Numbered from the stretch's first letter, positions 1-8,203 are shown. The stretch: DNA of 64,000 nucleotides from Slackia equolifaciens (GCF_003725995.1 NZ_QIBX01000006.1:1-64000); one strand, 5' to 3'. Notes: generated by a model from the letters alone, not told the origin. Program-made: numbers and translations.

Positions 1-10
1 GGGGCGGGGT

Positions 11-1588
11 GTGCGGGTGTCGCATGACAAGGTGCGAAGTGCGGAGCGTTCGCACGGAGGTGTGGCGGGCGCTTTGATTTTTCGAGAGGGCGTGGCAAGG
101 GCGGTGGAAGGCGTATTTACGGGTCGATGGAGCGGGCTTGAGGCCTTGAATCGTGCCATGAAAGCACGTCACCGGCTCGTGGTGCTGTATGGCTCTCGCG
201 GCGTTGGAAAGACGGCGCTCGTGCACGAGTTTTGCAAAGACAAGAACTATATATGCTGGTGTGCTCCTGAGGCATCGGGCGCTGTGCAGCTGGAGTCTTT
301 TCTCAATCGGCTGGAGCAGGGCAACGACGGATCGATTTCCGCGGCATTCGAATGCGCCTGCTCTCAGGGGAACGAATGGAAAGCCGCTTTCAAGGTCGCA
401 TTCGGCGAAAGCGCTTCCAGCGAGTTCGATGCGGTCATGCAACTTCACAATGCGCACGCCCGCAAAGATGGTTCTTCCGCTAAGGGCAAACCCGTAATCG
501 TTCTTGACGAGTTTTCACGCGTTGCGCGCCAGGACGCGTCGACTTTGGAGGCCCTTCGCGCGGCATGGGAATCTGCCTCGTCCAGCGATGCGATGCTCAT
601 CCTCTGCGATTCGGATTCGGGCTTCGTTGAGCGGGAGCTGCTGGCTGGGGGCGGCGCATTGGGCGGGCTCGTCACCGATGCCATCAGGCTTAATTTATTG
701 CCCTATTGGGAGGTAGCGGAATTCTTTCCACATTACTCGCCGGAAGAGAAGACGCTTGCGTATGCGATTTTCGGCGGAATGCCGCGCCATCTTACACAAT
801 GCGACCCTGAAATTTCGCTGGCTGATAACGTTATTCGCAACGTCCTGCGCAAAGGGTCGGCGCTCTACGACGAAGCGGAATGCATTGCCCATCGCGAATT
901 CCGTGAGCCTGCCCGCTACAACAGCATTCTATGTGCGATAGCGCACGGCTCAACGCGGGTGAGCGAGATTGCGCGCGCCTCGTCCTTGAGCACGGCGAAG
1001 GCGAGCGTGTATTTGAAAAACCTCGTCAGTGCTGGAATTGTCGAGCGCGAATTTCCTGTAAACGTCGGGTTGCAGCAGGGCTCCATCTGCGGTGGCGGCC
1101 GCGGCAGGTACCGTATCTTCGATAGACTTCTGCGCTTTTGGTATACATTCGCGTTTCCAAACCTTTCGGATTTGGAGATGGGCGACGCAAGGGGAGTATG
1201 GGAGCGAAGAATCGCGCCAAGCCTCTGGCGATTTGCTGCCGAGCCCATGAGACTCATGTGTGCCGATTGGCTGTGTCGCGAAAGCTCGGCTAGCCGTATG
1301 CCTTTCGTTTGCAGCAACGTGGGCGCTTGGTGGGATTCTGGCACGTGGATAGACGTGACAGGCATTGACGAGGCCGGTACCTGCATGATTGTGGGCGCGG
1401 TTGAGCTCTCGAGCGAGCCTGTCGGGCTCAAAGCGTATTGGAATCTTGTTGAGAAGGCTGCCGTTTTGCCCGCGATTGAAAAGCACTACGTGCTGTTTTC
1501 ACATGCTGGCTTTGACCCGCGCCTTGTTCAGTTTGCTAAAGGCGATAGCTTTGTGAGGCTTGTTCCGCTTGACGGTCTATATGCTTAA
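11..1588 (+). CDS. AAA-type ATPase, Arch_ATPase/DUF234 family
   Basis: P-loop ATPase of the Arch_ATPase/DUF234 type, a family of uncertain role often found in accessory regions. Walker A is GSRGVGKT (residues 61-68) and Walker B is VIVLDE (162-167). A winged-helix-like stretch follows near residues 310-345, and then the C-terminal DUF234-like domain. The first ~35 residues have no family look, and the fold proper begins at 'FTGRW'. The true start may therefore be TTG at 74 or GTG at 92 (preceded by GAGAGG), or lie before the window. The 3' end abuts a BrnT remnant, which suggests the gene arrived by, or sits at, a rearrangement junction. Family membership is read from motifs; the biological role is unknown. 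Confidence 0.75.
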   Translation: MRVSHDKVRSAERSHGGVAGALIFREGVARAVEGVFTGRWSGLEALNRAMKARHRLVVLYGSRGVGKTALVHEFCKDKNYICWCAPEASGAVQLESFLNRLEQGNDGSISAAFECACSQGNEWKAAFKVAFGESASSEFDAVMQLHNAHARKDGSSAKGKPVIVLDEFSRVARQDASTLEALRAAWESASSSDAMLILCDSDSGFVERELLAGGGALGGLVTDAIRLNLLPYWEVAEFFPHYSPEEKTLAYAIFGGMPRHLTQCDPEISLADNVIRNVLRKGSALYDEAECIAHREFREPARYNSILCAIAHGSTRVSEIARASSLSTAKASVYLKNLVSAGIVEREFPVNVGLQQGSICGGGRGRYRIFDRLLRFWYTFAFPNLSDLEMGDARGVWERRIAPSLWRFAAEPMRLMCADWLCRESSASRMPFVCSNVGAWWDSGTWIDVTGIDEAGTCMIVGAVELSSEPVGLKAYWNLVEKAAVLPAIEKHYVLFSHAGFDPRLVQFAKGDSFVRLVPLDGLYA

Positions 1589-1719
1589 GTCGACTGCTGA
1601 GGGTTTTGGCGGTCTGCCATTGTTTCAAGTCGAACGGAGAAACCATAAGAATCATTTCCGCCCGCAAGGTAACCAAGCGTGAGTCGATGCAATACTGGAG
1701 GTATCGCCATGAAACCTGA
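1573..1719 (+). pseudogene. BrnT toxin C-terminal remnant
   Basis: Open frame without a start codon, bounded upstream by an in-frame TGA at 1570. Its translation contains 'ETIRIISARKVTKRES', which closely matches the conserved C-terminus of BrnT (DUF497) RNase toxins. The stop (1717-1719) overlaps the start of the next gene by 11 nt, the usual brnT-brnA arrangement. The N-terminal two thirds of the toxin are missing: the end of the ATPase gene lies where they should be. It is therefore a decapitated toxin. The match is to remembered family sequence and was not searched. Confidence 0.75.
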
Positions 1720-1912
1720 ATATGATTTTGAAGGGGCTCGCGCAAATCCTTACGCGAAAAAGCTTCGCAAGCCGGTGACCATGAATCTCGATATCGACGT
1801 AATCGATTATTTCAAGAGTGAAAGCGCGCGCACGGGCGTGCCATACCAGACGCTTATTAATTTGTATCTGGCGCAATGCGCGGAAGAGGGAAAACATCTG
1901 ACCTTTTCTTAG
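1709..1912 (+). CDS. brnA: BrnA/CopG-family antitoxin
   Basis: A 67-residue ribbon-helix-helix antitoxin of the BrnA/CopG type. The segment 'RKPVTMNLDIDVIDYF' forms the DNA-binding strand and first helix, followed by 'GVPYQTLINLYL', typical of antitoxins paired with BrnT. ATG 1709 is chosen because GGAGG lies 6 nt upstream; a GTG at 1679 in the same frame lacks a ribosome site and would read through the toxin remnant. In the family, BrnA neutralises BrnT and represses the operon. Here the toxin is only a C-terminal stub, so this is an orphan antitoxin that may act on other BrnT copies or be on its way to decay. Confidence 0.8.
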   Translation: MKPEYDFEGARANPYAKKLRKPVTMNLDIDVIDYFKSESARTGVPYQTLINLYLAQCAEEGKHLTFS

Positions 1913-2043
1913 GCTAGCGTACTCATTTTGAACATGGGCGATCGCTCGCATCGGAGCGCACCCGCATGCTCATTGCGTGATTTTGGAGCGCGTTCACGCG
2001 CGAGAAACGTGCGCCGCGTAATATGGGCGATGCACTAAAAAGG

Positions 2044-2067
2044 GAAGCCGGTCGAATGGCCGGCTTC
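2044..2067. terminator. GC-rich hairpin, terminator-like
   Basis: Ten-base-pair stem (one G-T pair) with a GAAT loop. There is no T-run on the plus side, but an A-run just upstream (2036-2040) would give a T-run for minus-strand transcripts. It lies in the 1913-2305 gap, in which I see no gene. Confidence 0.4.
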
Positions 2068-2137
2068 GCAGCACTTTGGGGATGTCGTCGGAGTAGGGCG
2101 CCATGCGCAATGCCGCTCGGCTGCCTGTGGGAATGGC

Positions 2138-2219
2138 GAACGCGCCATGCGGGCGCGGGCCGGCGTATCGGTTCGAGTCTGCCGCCGTTCCGACGAGAAC
2201 GCGCCATGCAGGCGCGGGC
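2138..2219. repeat. Pair of 23-bp direct repeats, period 59
   Basis: The 23-bp units at 2138-2160 and 2197-2219, each beginning GAACGCGCCATGC, differ at one position and are separated by 36 bp. They fill much of the spacer before the pyridoxal kinase gene. Function unknown. Confidence 0.7.
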
Positions 2220-2305
2220 GTCAGGCCGCTGGCTCTCGCGTTCATGCGACCGCCGGGCCGCTCGTCGCATCTCCAAAACGCGAATGCAGGTAAGGAGCAT
2301 GCATT

Positions 2306-3187
2306 ATGGCAAACGCTACTGAAACGGTTCTCTATAAGCGCGAGGGCGATTATATTCCGCGCGTCGCTGCCGTGCACGATCTGTGCGGCTACGGTAAATG
2401 CTCGTTGGGCGTAGCCATCCCCGTGCTCTCTGCGGCGGGTTGCGACGTGTGCCCGGTGCCCACGGGCTTGTTCTCCAGCCATACGGCTTTCCCCGGCTGG
2501 TACATGCACGACACCACTGCCATCCTGCCTGATTACCTCAACGCCTGGAAGGGCATCGGGGTGGATATCGACGCCGTATATTCGGGATTTCTCGGCGCGC
2601 CCGAGCAGGTGGACATCATTCGCGGCATCTACGAGACATACCCCCATGCGTTGCGCGTGGTCGATCCCGTCATGGCCGATCATGGCAAGGTGTATCCCAC
2701 GTATACGCCCGAATTGTGCCAGGCTATGGCCGACCTTGCGGCCGATGCCGACATTCTGACTCCCAACCTTACCGAGGCGGCCATTATTTTGGGCGAGCCT
2801 ATCGGAGACGAATGGGGCGGCGTGGACATCGATGACGCCGAGGCCGAGCGCATCGTGCGTGCGCTGCTAGACAAGGGCGCCAAGAACGTGGTGCTCAAGG
2901 GCATCCAGCGCGGCGACGGCATGATTCGCAACTTCGTGGCAGGCCGCGATTGCGAGTTCTTCGAGGCCAAGAATGAGTATCTGCCCTACATGCTGCATGG
3001 CACGGGCGACCTTTACGCGAGCGCGCTGCTGGCGGCTGTGATGGCGGGCCGTTCGCTTGCCGAGGCGGCAACGTTTGCGGGCGATCTGACGCACGATGCC
3101 ATGATCGTTTCCGCCAAGCAGCCCGACTTCAAGAACCGTGGCGTGAGCTTCGAGCTGCTGCTGGGCAAGGTGACGGGGCTTCTGTAA
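2306..3187 (+). CDS. pdxY: Pyridoxamine/pyridoxal kinase
   Basis: PfkB/ribokinase-fold kinase that phosphorylates pyridoxal or pyridoxamine in vitamin B6 salvage; cytosolic. Visible marks are 'DPVMAD' (120-125), 'LTPNLTEA' (151-158) and the anion-hole/catalytic 'HGTGD' (231-235). At 293 residues it is close to PdxY length. AAGGAG precedes the ATG. Its last base overlaps the first base of the biotin ligase start (TAATG), so the two are probably co-transcribed and translationally coupled. Substrate preference between pyridoxal and pyridoxamine cannot be read from sequence. Confidence 0.85.
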   Translation: MANATETVLYKREGDYIPRVAAVHDLCGYGKCSLGVAIPVLSAAGCDVCPVPTGLFSSHTAFPGWYMHDTTAILPDYLNAWKGIGVDIDAVYSGFLGAPEQVDIIRGIYETYPHALRVVDPVMADHGKVYPTYTPELCQAMADLAADADILTPNLTEAAIILGEPIGDEWGGVDIDDAEAERIVRALLDKGAKNVVLKGIQRGDGMIRNFVAGRDCEFFEAKNEYLPYMLHGTGDLYASALLAAVMAGRSLAEAATFAGDLTHDAMIVSAKQPDFKNRGVSFELLLGKVTGLL

Positions 3188-3903
3188 TGCATTTTTCCAT
3201 CCTACGCAGAGACCTGACTGCTTCCACGAATGACGATGTGTGGGAGCTCGCCTCTCAAGGTGCCGCCGAGGGCGCCGTTGTTGTGGCGCGCTCGCAGAGG
3301 CAGGGGCGCGGGCAGTGGGGGCGCGTATGGGTGAGCCCCGAAGGCGGTCTGTATTTTTCGCTGCTGCTGCGCCCGGGGATTCCGCAGAGCAAATGGCCCC
3401 TGATCAGCCCCGCTATCGCGCGCGCCGTATGCCGCGTGGCGCGCATGGAATGCGGGGTCGATCCCACGGCGTTTTGGGTCGAGCCTGTGCCGGGCGAGGA
3501 TGCGGCTTCTGGCGATGCGCACGCGGCGAACAGCGGGGGAATCGTGGGCTCGATCGTCCAAGGCATGCGAAAGCTGACCGGTTCCGCGACGCCCAATGCG
3601 ACCGATGCCGCCGCACCCTGCCTTGCCGACACCATCCACGTGAAGCACCCCAACGACGTGGTGTGCGATGCGGGCAAGGTTTGCGGCATCTCGCTGGAGG
3701 CACGTGATGGCTGCGTGGTGGTTGGCTGCGGCGTGAACGTGTTCCATCCCGATCGCCCCATCGAGACAGATGGCCGCAATGTGCCTGCTTACCTGGTGGA
3801 TTTGGCGCAGGGCCGCCTGGGTACGCCGAGTGGGGAGTATCTTGATGCGCTTCTGGATGCGCTGCTCGTATCCATGGCGCACGAGCTGGAATCCTTGGAG
3901 TAG
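3187..3903 (+). CDS. birA: Biotin--[acetyl-CoA-carboxylase] ligase
   Basis: Biotin protein ligase that adenylates biotin and transfers it to carboxylase BCCP domains. Motifs: 'TNDD' (14-17), the biotinyl-AMP loop 'QRQGRGQWGR' (37-46), 'KHPND' (153-157, the usual KWPND) and 'GKVCGIS' (163-169). There is no N-terminal helix-turn-helix, so unlike E. coli BirA it is unlikely to be a repressor. An unusual low-complexity insert of about 50 residues (~98-147), rich in Ala, Gly and Asp, sits just before the KHPND motif. The gene follows pdxY with a one-base overlap; a biotin transporter gene (bioY) lies elsewhere in the window at 41.9 kb. Confidence 0.87.
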   Translation: MHFSILRRDLTASTNDDVWELASQGAAEGAVVVARSQRQGRGQWGRVWVSPEGGLYFSLLLRPGIPQSKWPLISPAIARAVCRVARMECGVDPTAFWVEPVPGEDAASGDAHAANSGGIVGSIVQGMRKLTGSATPNATDAAAPCLADTIHVKHPNDVVCDAGKVCGISLEARDGCVVVGCGVNVFHPDRPIETDGRNVPAYLVDLAQGRLGTPSGEYLDALLDALLVSMAHELESLE

Positions 3904-4042
3904 CGTCGCACCGGATCGCACCTTGCCGGAGCGCATGAGCTTGCGCAATTCTGCCGAGGGAAGGGCGCGTGCCGCAAACCCCTATCTCTTGGAGAACTTA
4001 TGGAAGCGGGGCGCCTTGCGCCTCGTTCCCTTTCCAAAAGGT

Positions 4043-4128
4043 TTGCTCTTCGCATTGTTCCTCTTTACAATACGATTTTCGTAGTCGCTCTATCGACGAT
4101 ACCTACTGGGCCGCATTCGCGGCCTTTT
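4043..4128 (+). promoter_or_regulatory. Promoter plus leader hairpin before MATE gene
   Basis: TTGCTC (4043-4048), a 17-bp spacer and TACAAT (4066-4071) form a good sigma-70-like promoter. About 35 nt past the expected start, a stem GGCCGC/GCGGCC with an ATTC loop (4109-4124) is followed by TTTT, resembling an intrinsic terminator 60 nt before the MATE start. This could be an attenuator, or simply the terminator of the upstream operon. Confidence 0.45.
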
Positions 4129-4190
4129 CAACGTACATATCCGAATGCAGCAAGCGCACGGTACTTCACGGCAAGAGAGGCGGCGAGAGC

Positions 4191-5693
4191 ATGAGCGCAG
4201 ACATCACGAAAAAGACCCAGGAAGCATCCGCTTCCTCTGACGCCCCCAAAAGGGAAAACGAGCGCGTGACCCGCATGGGCACGGGCAATATCCCCAGGCT
4301 CGTGGTCGAATTTGCCATTCCGGCTATTTTGGGCATGCTGGTCAACGGCGCGTATCAGCTGATTGACTCGGTGTTTTTGGGTCACGGGGCGGGCGAAATC
4401 GGCCTGACTGCCGTAACCGTCGCCGGCCCTATCATGACGGTGTTCATGGCGCTGTCCATGCTTATTGGCGCCGGCGGCAACGCGCTGTGCGCCCTGCGTT
4501 TGGGCGAAGGTCGCCACGATGAGGCGGAGAACATCCTCGGCAACACCGCCGTTCTTGGCATCATCGTCTCGCTTTCGCTCGCGGTGCTTGCTCATGTTCC
4601 GGTGTTCATCGAGCCGCTCATGACACTTTCTTCCGCCACCGATAACGTGCGTCCGTATGCGCGCGAATTCATCCAGATCATCAGCCTGGGTTGCGTGTTC
4701 CAGATCGTGGGCATGGGCCTCAACAACTTCATCCGTACCGCGGGCGCGCCCAACCGCGCGTTCATGACCATGCTCATCGGCGCCGTGGGCTGCACCGTGT
4801 TCAATGCCATTTTCGTGCTGGGCATGGGCATGGGCGTGGCCGGTAGCGCGTGGGCAACGGTGTGCGGCATGTTCATCAGCTGCTGCACCGTCATCTGGTA
4901 CTTCACCAAGACCCCCAACGTGCCCATCCGCCTGCGCCGCAAGTACCTGCCGCTCAAGGGCAAGCTGTGCCGCAGCATCATCTCGCTGGGCACTGCATCG
5001 TTCGCTATCCAGATCGGCTCCGCCGTTTCTATGGTGGTCACCAACTACGCGCTTGCCAAATATGGCGCCATGGATCCCATCGGCGCCGATAATGCGCTTG
5101 CCGCCATCGGCGTTGTCGGGCGCGTGGCCATGTTCACCATCCTGCCGCTGATCGGTGTTTCCATTGCCGTGCAGCCGCTTTTGGGCTTCAACTACGGTGC
5201 ACGTCTGTGGGAACGCGTGAAAACCACCCTGCGCGTGGGCATCATCGGAGCTACCATTCTGGGCACGGTCATGTGGGTGCTCATCCTCATTTTTGCTCCG
5301 CAGGTCATCAATTTCTTCGGCATCAACGATGCGGAGCTGGTGGCGCTCGCCGCATTCGCCCTGCGCGTGAATCTGATCTTCCTGCCCATCATCGGCTTCC
5401 AGATCGTGGGCTCCAACTACTTCCAGGCTACGGGTCAGCCGGCAAAGAGCATCATCCTGTCGCTTACGCGCCAGATTCTGTTCCTGATTCCGTTGACGTT
5501 GATCTTCCCCGAAACGCTGCCTCACATTCTGCCGATGATAGACTCGCTCGACGCGGTGTACTTCGCGGTGCCGGCCTCGGACTTCTTGGCCATCTTTACC
5601 GTGCTCGTCTTTCTCATTGTGGAGATGCGCAAGATCAACCGCCGTATCGCCGATCAAAAGGCGTCGGGCGAGTATCCGCCTAGGGCGGCGTAA
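4191..5693 (+). CDS. MATE family efflux transporter
   Basis: Twelve-helix multidrug and toxin extrusion antiporter, which moves drugs or toxic metabolites out of the cell using a Na+ or H+ gradient. The protein (500 residues from ATG 4191) shows two similar six-helix halves. The first opens with 'LVVEFAIPAILGMLVNGAYQ', a MatE-domain signature, and the second with 'ISLGTASFAIQIGSAVSMV'. The start is set by the GAGAGG and GCGAGAG purine stretch upstream; the same frame is open further upstream but without family sequence. It stands alone, preceded by its own promoter and a leader hairpin. The substrate cannot be inferred. Confidence 0.87.
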   Translation: MSADITKKTQEASASSDAPKRENERVTRMGTGNIPRLVVEFAIPAILGMLVNGAYQLIDSVFLGHGAGEIGLTAVTVAGPIMTVFMALSMLIGAGGNALCALRLGEGRHDEAENILGNTAVLGIIVSLSLAVLAHVPVFIEPLMTLSSATDNVRPYAREFIQIISLGCVFQIVGMGLNNFIRTAGAPNRAFMTMLIGAVGCTVFNAIFVLGMGMGVAGSAWATVCGMFISCCTVIWYFTKTPNVPIRLRRKYLPLKGKLCRSIISLGTASFAIQIGSAVSMVVTNYALAKYGAMDPIGADNALAAIGVVGRVAMFTILPLIGVSIAVQPLLGFNYGARLWERVKTTLRVGIIGATILGTVMWVLILIFAPQVINFFGINDAELVALAAFALRVNLIFLPIIGFQIVGSNYFQATGQPAKSIILSLTRQILFLIPLTLIFPETLPHILPMIDSLDAVYFAVPASDFLAIFTVLVFLIVEMRKINRRIADQKASGEYPPRAA

Positions 5694-5715
5694 GACAGCG
5701 CAAGGAAGGGAAGGG

Positions 5716-6570
5716 ATGGCTACGGCTGAGTCAACGATCGCCGGGACTCGCGTGCCTGCGACTGAGGGCGCAGGCTCTGGTGCGAGCGCAAGCTTTTCGG
5801 TGCCTCCGAAGCTCGAATTGAGCAATGTGTCGCAAACCTATGACGGCGCGCGCGGCAAGACGAGGGCTTTGGGGCCTTTGAGCCTGCAGGTTGCCCCGGG
5901 AGAATCCGTCGCTATTCTGGGTCCTTCCGGCTGCGGCAAGTCCACGAGCCTTCTGATTGCGTGCGGGTTGCTCAAGCCAACCCAGGGCGGCGCGTTTGTG
6001 GACGGCGCTATCGTCACGCGCCCGCGGCTTGAAACCGGGCTTATCCTGCAGGATTTCGGTCTGATGCCGTGGAAAACGGTCGAGCAAAACGTGGGGCTTG
6101 GTTTGCAGGTGCGTCGTGTGTCCAAGCGCGAGCGTCGCGAGCGCGTTGCGGACGCTCTGGCTCGAGTGGGGCTTTCCGATTTCGCCAAAGCGTATCCCGC
6201 CGAGCTTTCGGGTGGCATGCGGCAGCGTTTGGCCATGGCCAGGGCGCTCGCGTGCGATATTGACTTGCTGCTGATGGACGAGCCTCTCTCCGCGCTCGAC
6301 GCGCTTCTTCGCGAAGAGATGCAGAACATGCTAAAACGCACGTGGCGCGAAGGCGGCTATGCCCAGGTGCTGGTCACGCACTCCATCGAGGAGGCGGTAT
6401 TTTTGGGCCAGCGCGTGGTGGTGATGACGCCGCGCCCGGGACGCATCGCGTTTACGCTGTACAACTCCGAGATGCAGGCAGACGACTGGCGCGACGATCC
6501 GCTGTTTTTCGAGCGCTGCCGCGAGCTGCGCGAGGTGCTGCGGGCGGGCGAGGAGGTGCTCCATGCGTAA
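5716..6570 (+). CDS. ABC transporter ATPase, SsuB/TauB-like
   Basis: Nucleotide-binding subunit of an importer of the nitrate/sulfonate/taurine/thiamine-precursor class. Walker A GPSGCGKS (69-76), Q-loop 'LQDFGLMPW' (~111-119), signature LSGGMRQ (164-170) and Walker B LLLMDEP (184-190) are intact; the QDF-LMPW form is typical of SsuB/TauB. ATG 5716 follows GGAAGGGAAGGG. The first ~30 residues are a low-complexity extension. The stop overlaps the permease start by 8 nt. No periplasmic binding-protein gene is nearby, so the substrate is unknown; the binding protein must be encoded elsewhere or be missing. Confidence 0.85.
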   Translation: MATAESTIAGTRVPATEGAGSGASASFSVPPKLELSNVSQTYDGARGKTRALGPLSLQVAPGESVAILGPSGCGKSTSLLIACGLLKPTQGGAFVDGAIVTRPRLETGLILQDFGLMPWKTVEQNVGLGLQVRRVSKRERRERVADALARVGLSDFAKAYPAELSGGMRQRLAMARALACDIDLLLMDEPLSALDALLREEMQNMLKRTWREGGYAQVLVTHSIEEAVFLGQRVVVMTPRPGRIAFTLYNSEMQADDWRDDPLFFERCRELREVLRAGEEVLHA

Positions 6571-7318
6571 GGAGGGAATCGCGCGCAAGCTGATCGGGTA
6601 TGCGTTGGCCATCGTGTTTATTCTCGCGGGCTGGCAGGTAACGGCCATGCTGGTGGACAATCCCGCGTTGCCCGGCCCTGCCGAGGCGTTTCCTATGGTG
6701 GTGCAGTATGCGGGCGATTTGTGGCCGGCGTTTTTGGTGAGCCTGTACCGCGTGGTGGTCGCCATGTTCATCGGCACGGTGCTTGCCATTCCTCTGGGGC
6801 TTGCTTGCGGACGCTCGCCAAAGGTGGACGCCGTGTTTGCGCCTGTGCTGTATTTTCTTTATCCGCTGCCCAAGGTGGTCTTGCTGCCGGTGCTTATCGT
6901 GCTGATGGGTCTGGCCGATGCGCCTAAGATTACGCTCATTGCCATCACCATTTTCTTCCAGGTGCTGGTTACGGTGCGCGATGCGGCGCAAAGCGTGCCC
7001 GAACAGGCCGTTATGTCGATGCGTTCGTTGGGCGCGGGGCGCCTTGACGTGTATCGCCACGTTATTGTTCCCGCCACGCTGCCGGAGCTTTTCACGGCGT
7101 TGCGCATTTCCAGCGGCACGGCGGTTGCCATTCTGTTCTTCGCAGAAAGCCTGGCGGGGTCAACGGGACTGGGCTACTTCATCGTGGACGCGTGGGCTCT
7201 GCTCGCTTATCCCAAGATGTTTGCCGGCATTATCGCCATGGCCGTGTTGGGTGTAATCCTCTATGAGATCTTCGACATCGCCGAACGCCGACTTACGCGT
7301 TGGCGTCGCCGCGGCTAG
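6563..7318 (+). CDS. ABC transporter permease, SsuC/TauC-like
   Basis: Inner-membrane permease of the BPD_transp_1 family, with about six hydrophobic helices. The EAA-type cytoplasmic loop, 'SMRSLGAGRLDVYRHVIVP' (~152-170), contacts the ATPase encoded just upstream. Length (251) fits SsuC/TauC/ThiX proteins. ATG 6563 lies inside the end of the ATPase gene with GGAGG upstream, so the pair is translationally coupled. It is followed, tail to tail, by a PIN toxin gene 6 nt away. The missing binding protein leaves the substrate open among sulfonates, taurine, nitrate and thiamine precursors. Confidence 0.85.
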   Translation: MRKEGIARKLIGYALAIVFILAGWQVTAMLVDNPALPGPAEAFPMVVQYAGDLWPAFLVSLYRVVVAMFIGTVLAIPLGLACGRSPKVDAVFAPVLYFLYPLPKVVLLPVLIVLMGLADAPKITLIAITIFFQVLVTVRDAAQSVPEQAVMSMRSLGAGRLDVYRHVIVPATLPELFTALRISSGTAVAILFFAESLAGSTGLGYFIVDAWALLAYPKMFAGIIAMAVLGVILYEIFDIAERRLTRWRRRG

Positions 7319-7324
7319 CGGGCC

Positions 7325-7771
7325 TTAAACAAAGTCAACCATGTCGTAGCTGACGTTTTCCGGCTTGTATGCCTCAATGAACTCCCGCGGCGTAAGCGCG
7401 GGAACGGGTGAATGCGCGAAATCCTTCTTGTTGCGCGTGACGATGATGTCTACATTGTTGCGCGCGCAGCATTCGGCCACAAGAGCATCCTCGCAGTCCT
7501 TCATTTCGTTTTCGTATGCCTGACGACAATCGGACTCAGTTACATCCAGGACATCGAACATGAAAAAAAGCGAAGGAAGCTGCGCATTTGATTCCTTCGT
7601 GCTCATACCGCGCCTATGGAGCACGTACACGATATCGGTTGTGGACGCCGCTGTAATATACGTGTCGAACTTGCGCATGAGGGCGATGTCGTATGATGCG
7701 TACGAATCCAAAAACCAATCGGTTTTGCCTGCGATGTCTATGACGACGTTGGTATCGAAGCAGACTCTCAT
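7325..7771 (-). CDS. PIN-domain toxin, VapC-like
   Basis: PIN-domain ribonuclease, the toxin half of a type II toxin-antitoxin pair. 'CFDTNVVID' (4-12) supplies the first catalytic Asp (D6). Candidate further acidic residues are D46, D95 in 'CEDALVAECC' and D117 in 'TRNKKDF'. At 148 residues it has normal PIN length. Its ATG overlaps the last base of the upstream RelB-type antitoxin gene. Pairing of a PIN toxin with a RelB/DinJ antitoxin rather than a VapB is a hybrid arrangement. RNA target unknown. Confidence 0.85.
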   Translation of the reverse strand: MRVCFDTNVVIDIAGKTDWFLDSYASYDIALMRKFDTYITAASTTDIVYVLHRRGMSTKESNAQLPSLFFMFDVLDVTESDCRQAYENEMKDCEDALVAECCARNNVDIIVTRNKKDFAHSPVPALTPREFIEAYKPENVSYDMVDFV

Positions 7772-8061
7772 TACAGGAGCCCCTTTCTCGCCAAGCGCTC
7801 TTCGCGCACGTCATCTGCGCCAAAACCTTCAGGCAGGGGAGCGCATCCGGCAAATTCCTTAAGCGCGCGACGCCGTAGTTCGTATTTATCTTGCTCCGCC
7901 TTTTGCATGAGGCAATCGGGCATTTTTTGCTCGCGTTCAAGATATTCGTAGAGCTTGCGAACCGCCTCGGACGCGGAAATGCCTTCGCGCTCAAGCACTT
8001 GATTTCCATGCGTTTTGAGCGAATCGAGCAATCGAATATTGAGAGTGGATGCTTGCGCCAT
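7771..8061 (-). CDS. RelB/DinJ-family antitoxin
   Basis: A 96-residue protein. Its N-terminus, 'STLNIRLLDSLK', followed by 'EREGISASEAVRKLYEYL', is the ribbon-helix-helix DNA-binding fold of RelB/DinJ antitoxins, and the charged C-terminal half would wrap the toxin. GGGAGGG precedes the ATG. It is the first gene of a two-gene minus-strand operon with the PIN toxin and probably represses it through the palindrome just upstream. Family assignment rests on pattern, not on a search. Confidence 0.8.
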   Translation of the reverse strand: MAQASTLNIRLLDSLKTHGNQVLEREGISASEAVRKLYEYLEREQKMPDCLMQKAEQDKYELRRRALKEFAGCAPLPEGFGADDVREERLARKGLL

Positions 8062-8087
8062 AGATCCCTCCTTCGCTCGTTTTGCTT

Positions 8088-8116
8088 ACTATATATCAAT
8101 GCATTACGTAATGCAA
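8088..8116 (-). promoter_or_regulatory. Promoter and palindromic operator of the RelB-PIN operon
   Basis: A perfect 16-bp palindrome, TGCATTACGTAATGCA (8100-8115), overlaps a minus-strand -35 box TTGCAT. A TATAGT -10 box lies 17 nt downstream. A ribbon-helix-helix antitoxin dimer pair would be expected to bind here and autoregulate. Confidence 0.65.
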
Positions 8117-8203
8117 GAAAAGCGGGCACATCAAGAAGGTGTCCGTTCGGGTGAGGGTCGTTAAGCGGAGCAGAAGCGCCAAGAAATGCACCTGCGTACG
8201 AAA

